A DNA stretch of 9,051 nt from Bacteroidia bacterium (GTDB taxonomy: Bacteria > Bacteroidota > Bacteroidia > Flavobacteriales > Flavobacteriaceae). Below are positions 7,346 through 9,051 of the stretch, piece after piece. The translations under genes and the position numbers were made by a program. The notes under the pieces were generated by a model, which was not told the origin of the DNA, ran no database searches, and saw nothing but the letters and a program-made list of their open reading frames with translations. The stretch is from NCBI GenBank assembly GCA_030431085.1, contig JAUIJW010000083.1:1-9051 (forward strand). The letters run 5' to 3'. How positions within the stretch are numbered: position 1 is the first letter of the stretch; each line of letters opens with the position of its first letter.

Positions 7346-7350
7346 AATAT

Positions 7351-7743
7351 ATGCATCAACTTAACCACCAACTACCAACCACCAACCGCTATTTAATAAA
7401 ATATCTTGTTTTAATCTTAAATATTTTAGTTATAACAATAAGTTGTACTAGCGATTTAATACAAGATAGTATTATTCTTGAAGAGGATTTTTCAAAAAAG
7501 ACTATTCGAGAAATACCTTTTACTAAAGCGCAAAATCAAGATAGGCTTATTGTTGAGCTTAATAAAGTAAGCATAAAACCCAAAGGTACAAATTATAAAA
7601 AAGAACAAGAACTTTTAATAGACACTACTAGAGTGTTAATAATTGAATACAAAGATTACAGTTCGTATACTTTTTATATAAAGAATAAGAGTAAAGCTAG
7701 TACAGCGTTTGAGAATTTGGTTATAGAAAAAAGGGGGAGATAA
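7351..7743 (+). CDS. N-terminal part of a frameshifted secreted lipoprotein
   Basis: This frame encodes 130 aa. Residues 13-31 are a hydrophobic signal (YLIKYLVLILNILVITIS) ending at a predicted lipidated Cys32, followed by TSD. The rest (EIPFTKAQNQDRLIVELNK, SSYTFYIKNKS, FENLVIEKRGR) looks like a beta-rich N-terminal domain that stops abruptly. Next to the stop is an A6G5 run. Removing one base there joins this frame to the 7760-8950 frame with no intervening stop (IEKGGDNYETFIMHYIPN). I therefore think it is the 5' part of one gene of 7351-8950. The ATG at 7351 is the only ATG available. It is preceded by AT-rich sequence and followed by an odd Asn/Thr/His-rich lead (MHQLNHQLPTTN) from a small direct repeat. 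I know no named family for it. It could be a free-standing small lipoprotein if the frame is truly broken. Confidence 0.7.
   Translation: MHQLNHQLPTTNRYLIKYLVLILNILVITISCTSDLIQDSIILEEDFSKKTIREIPFTKAQNQDRLIVELNKVSIKPKGTNYKKEQELLIDTTRVLIIEYKDYSSYTFYIKNKSKASTAFENLVIEKRGR
7363..7386 (+). repeat. 10-bp direct repeat in the leader of the lipoprotein gene
   Basis: AACCACCAAC occurs at 7363-7372 and 7377-7386, separated by TACC. It makes a C/A-only microsatellite-like tract encoding the residues just before the signal peptide. Confidence 0.5.
7727..7737 (+). other. A6G5 homopolymer junction: frameshift site
   Basis: Six A residues (7727-7732) are followed by five G (7733-7737). Upstream, the lipoprotein frame reads GAA AAA AGG GGG AGA TAA. 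The downstream frame reads AAA GGG GGA GAT AAT TAT GAA and continues into ATG 7760. One base fewer in either run fuses the two frames into about 532 aa. A -1 shift fails, because that frame meets TAA at 7758-7760. The tract could be a sequencing or assembly indel, a phase-variable contingency tract, a +1 recoding or transcript-slippage site, or a genuine mutation. Confidence 0.75.
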
Positions 7744-7759
7744 TTATGAAACTTTTATA

Positions 7760-8950
7760 ATGCATTATATACCCAACAAAGAACATTCTAGCGTAGCACA
7801 TACTGGGTTTTTAGGTACAGTAGAAAAAAGAAATTTGTCTGGTCAAGTATTATGGACAACGCATACGGCAGAAAAAGCAAAACATAACCAACACAATATA
7901 AAGTACAAACAAGCGCGAAAGGGAAGTTGCGATTTAGTACTAAGAATTTACCATGTGGATGGTACAGGAACAGAATACGAAATGACACCAGGAGAAGTAT
8001 GTGAGAATGATACTGGAGCATGTGGCGTAATTCATGAATATACCCTTACCTGTAGTGGTGGTGGAGGTTCATCAAGTGGTGGGGGTTCTTCACCCGGAGA
8101 TGAAGGAGGTAGCCCTAGTGGGGGCGGACCTGGAGGCGGTGGTACATCTACAGGCGGTAGTGGCCCTGGTAGTAATACCACCATGACTAGCCCATTAGGG
8201 CCTAACGGAGAAGCAGAAACAACTGTGGTTTCCGTTATATTATCACCAGACTTTATCGAACAAAAATGCCTGTATGGTATTTATCAAGCCATGGGCGAAG
8301 CACCTAAATTTCAAGAATATTTACAAAGGTTTGAGCCCACAGGCTCTTTAGCAGATTTAAAATTTTCTGTTGATGGTGATTTTAAAAATACCGAACCAAG
8401 TAAATATCATAATGCCATGGCCATTACTAAGCCGCCTTTAATCAATAATAAAATAAACATTAAGTTTAATACAGATCCAAACACAGCAGGTAATATATTA
8501 AACCAACCCGATGTATTTAAAGCCGTGGCCATGATACATGAAATGTTACATGCAGAAATGTACCGTAAAATGTTAGATGCTATGGTTGCTATTGAAGGAA
8601 CAGGCGCTACTTTAGATTGGACTAATTTTACGAGGGAAGAGTTCGATAATTATTTAAACACTTTAGAAAATAAATATTTTGGAATTTGGGATTATTATGT
8701 TAGATATAATGATAACGATGCTACACCTGACAATGGTCAACATCAACAAATGGCAGAACACTATAGAGATGTGGTGAAACAGGCACTAACAGATTACGAC
8801 CCCACTTTAACAGAAGCTCAAAAAGAAGCTTTATCTTGGTTAGGGTTAAATGAGGCCAATATAGTAGCATGGCAAAATTATACTAATAAAAATGCTGTAG
8901 AGGATACATTAACCCATATAAAAAACACCTACCCTAATGGATGTAATTAA
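7760..8950 (+). CDS. C-terminal part of frameshifted lipoprotein: Gly/Ser linker and HExxH metallopeptidase-like domain
   Basis: From ATG 7760 this gives 396 aa without any signal peptide or recognisable ribosome-binding site. The open frame extends upstream to 7727, supporting the view that it is the 3' part of the gene starting at 7351. Residues 1-98 form a small domain with four Cys (57, 81, 88, 98) and begin HYIPNKEHSSVAHTGFLGTVEKRNLSGQ. Residues 99-139 are a Gly/Ser/Pro linker. Residues 150-396 hold a predominantly helical domain with AMIHEMLHAEMYRK, an HExxH zinc motif (His260, Glu261, His264). A later HQQMAEHYRD (His328, His334) could give the third zinc ligand. Similar HExxH plus xHxxMA domains occur, as I recall, at C-termini of Rhs-type and other secreted Bacteroidota proteins. 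A secreted zinc peptidase or toxin-like effector is likely, but the substrate is unknown. The stop overlaps the next CDS by 14 nt. Confidence 0.82.
   Translation: MHYIPNKEHSSVAHTGFLGTVEKRNLSGQVLWTTHTAEKAKHNQHNIKYKQARKGSCDLVLRIYHVDGTGTEYEMTPGEVCENDTGACGVIHEYTLTCSGGGGSSSGGGSSPGDEGGSPSGGGPGGGGTSTGGSGPGSNTTMTSPLGPNGEAETTVVSVILSPDFIEQKCLYGIYQAMGEAPKFQEYLQRFEPTGSLADLKFSVDGDFKNTEPSKYHNAMAITKPPLINNKINIKFNTDPNTAGNILNQPDVFKAVAMIHEMLHAEMYRKMLDAMVAIEGTGATLDWTNFTREEFDNYLNTLENKYFGIWDYYVRYNDNDATPDNGQHQQMAEHYRDVVKQALTDYDPTLTEAQKEALSWLGLNEANIVAWQNYTNKNAVEDTLTHIKNTYPNGCN
8057..8176 (+). repeat. Gly/Ser/Pro low-complexity linker coding region
   Basis: About 40 residues (100-139 of the downstream frame) are nearly all Gly, Ser, Pro and Thr, encoded by a G-rich, GG(T/A/C)-dominated tract that stands out from the AT-rich surroundings. 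It separates the Cys-containing domain from the metallopeptidase-like domain and should be a flexible tether. Such tracts can change in length by slippage. Confidence 0.85.
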
Positions 8951-9051
8951 AACATTACTATTTTTAGTTGTTTTAATGCCGTTTATGGCATTAGGGCAAA
9001 AGACTATATACCCAAAAGATACAATTTATGTAAAGTACAAAAATATAATAG
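8937..9051 (+). CDS. secreted protein, N-terminus only (runs off window)
   Basis: ATG 8937 opens a frame that stays open to the window end (38 codons). It begins MDVIKTLLFLVVLMPFMALG, a classic Sec signal peptide with a likely signal peptidase I site after ALG, leaving QKTIYPKDTIYVKYKN at the mature start. No lipobox Cys is visible. The start lies 14 nt inside the 3' end of the metallopeptidase-like gene, in another frame, so the two are probably translationally coupled. A cognate inhibitor or immunity protein, or a second secreted component, would fit such coupling, but too little sequence is present to assign a family. The other nearby ATG (8941) is followed directly by a stop. Confidence 0.75.
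   Translation, partial: MDVIKTLLFLVVLMPFMALGQKTIYPKDTIYVKYKNII

Noticed and set aside
7727..7760. Programmed -1 ribosomal frameshift at the A6G5 tract
   Set aside because: The -1 frame reaches a stop at 7758-7760. Only a +1 (or -2) change, or loss of one base, enters the downstream frame.
1..9051. CRISPR array, tRNA or rRNA gene, transposase or attachment site
   Set aside because: I saw no regularly spaced repeats, no cloverleaf with TTCRA arm, no rRNA-like conserved blocks, and no transposase or integrase motifs.

Overview
The window looks like chromosomal DNA of a marine or soil Bacteroidota, most likely Flavobacteriaceae. The DNA is AT-rich, and start codons follow A/T-rich leaders without clear Shine-Dalgarno sites. 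There is a TonB-dependent receptor with an N-terminal CarboxypepD_reg-like domain, and there are lipoproteins whose Cys is followed by Ser/Asp-rich residues. DUF4625 and DUF3526 families are also present. Every gene I can support is on the + strand. The left and right edges both cut through genes.

Region 1 (1-7253) appears to be one functional module. It holds a TonB-dependent receptor whose 5' end lies outside the window, a 261-aa His/Asp/Glu-rich lipoprotein with two tandem DUF4625-like repeats, and a second, single-repeat DUF4625-like lipoprotein with a dense His cluster. These are followed by an ABC-2 type ATPase and two adjacent DUF3526-type permeases. The ATPase and permease genes are nearly contiguous (gaps of 1 and 3 nt). 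A strong hairpin (3120-3147) sits between the two lipoprotein genes and may terminate or attenuate transcription. My reading is a transition-metal or metal-complex acquisition or handling system. The receptor plug resembles ZnuD-type receptors, and the lipoproteins probably sit at the cell surface and bind metal. The substrate cannot be proven from sequence.

Region 2 (7254-9051) is separate in function. It begins with a 97-nt spacer containing two inverted repeats. Next come two reading frames, 7351-7743 (lipoprotein N-terminus) and 7760-8950 (Cys-containing domain, Gly/Ser-rich linker, HExxH metallopeptidase-like domain). They look like halves of one roughly 532-aa secreted lipoprotein split by a single-base shift at an A6G5 homopolymer (7727-7737). 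The last CDS starts at 8937, overlaps the metallopeptidase-like gene by 14 nt, encodes a signal peptide, and runs off the window.

The points most worth checking are the homopolymer frameshift (phase variation, recoding, decay or sequencing error) and the putative metal system that pairs a TonB receptor with His-rich surface lipoproteins and an ABC-2/DUF3526 transporter.
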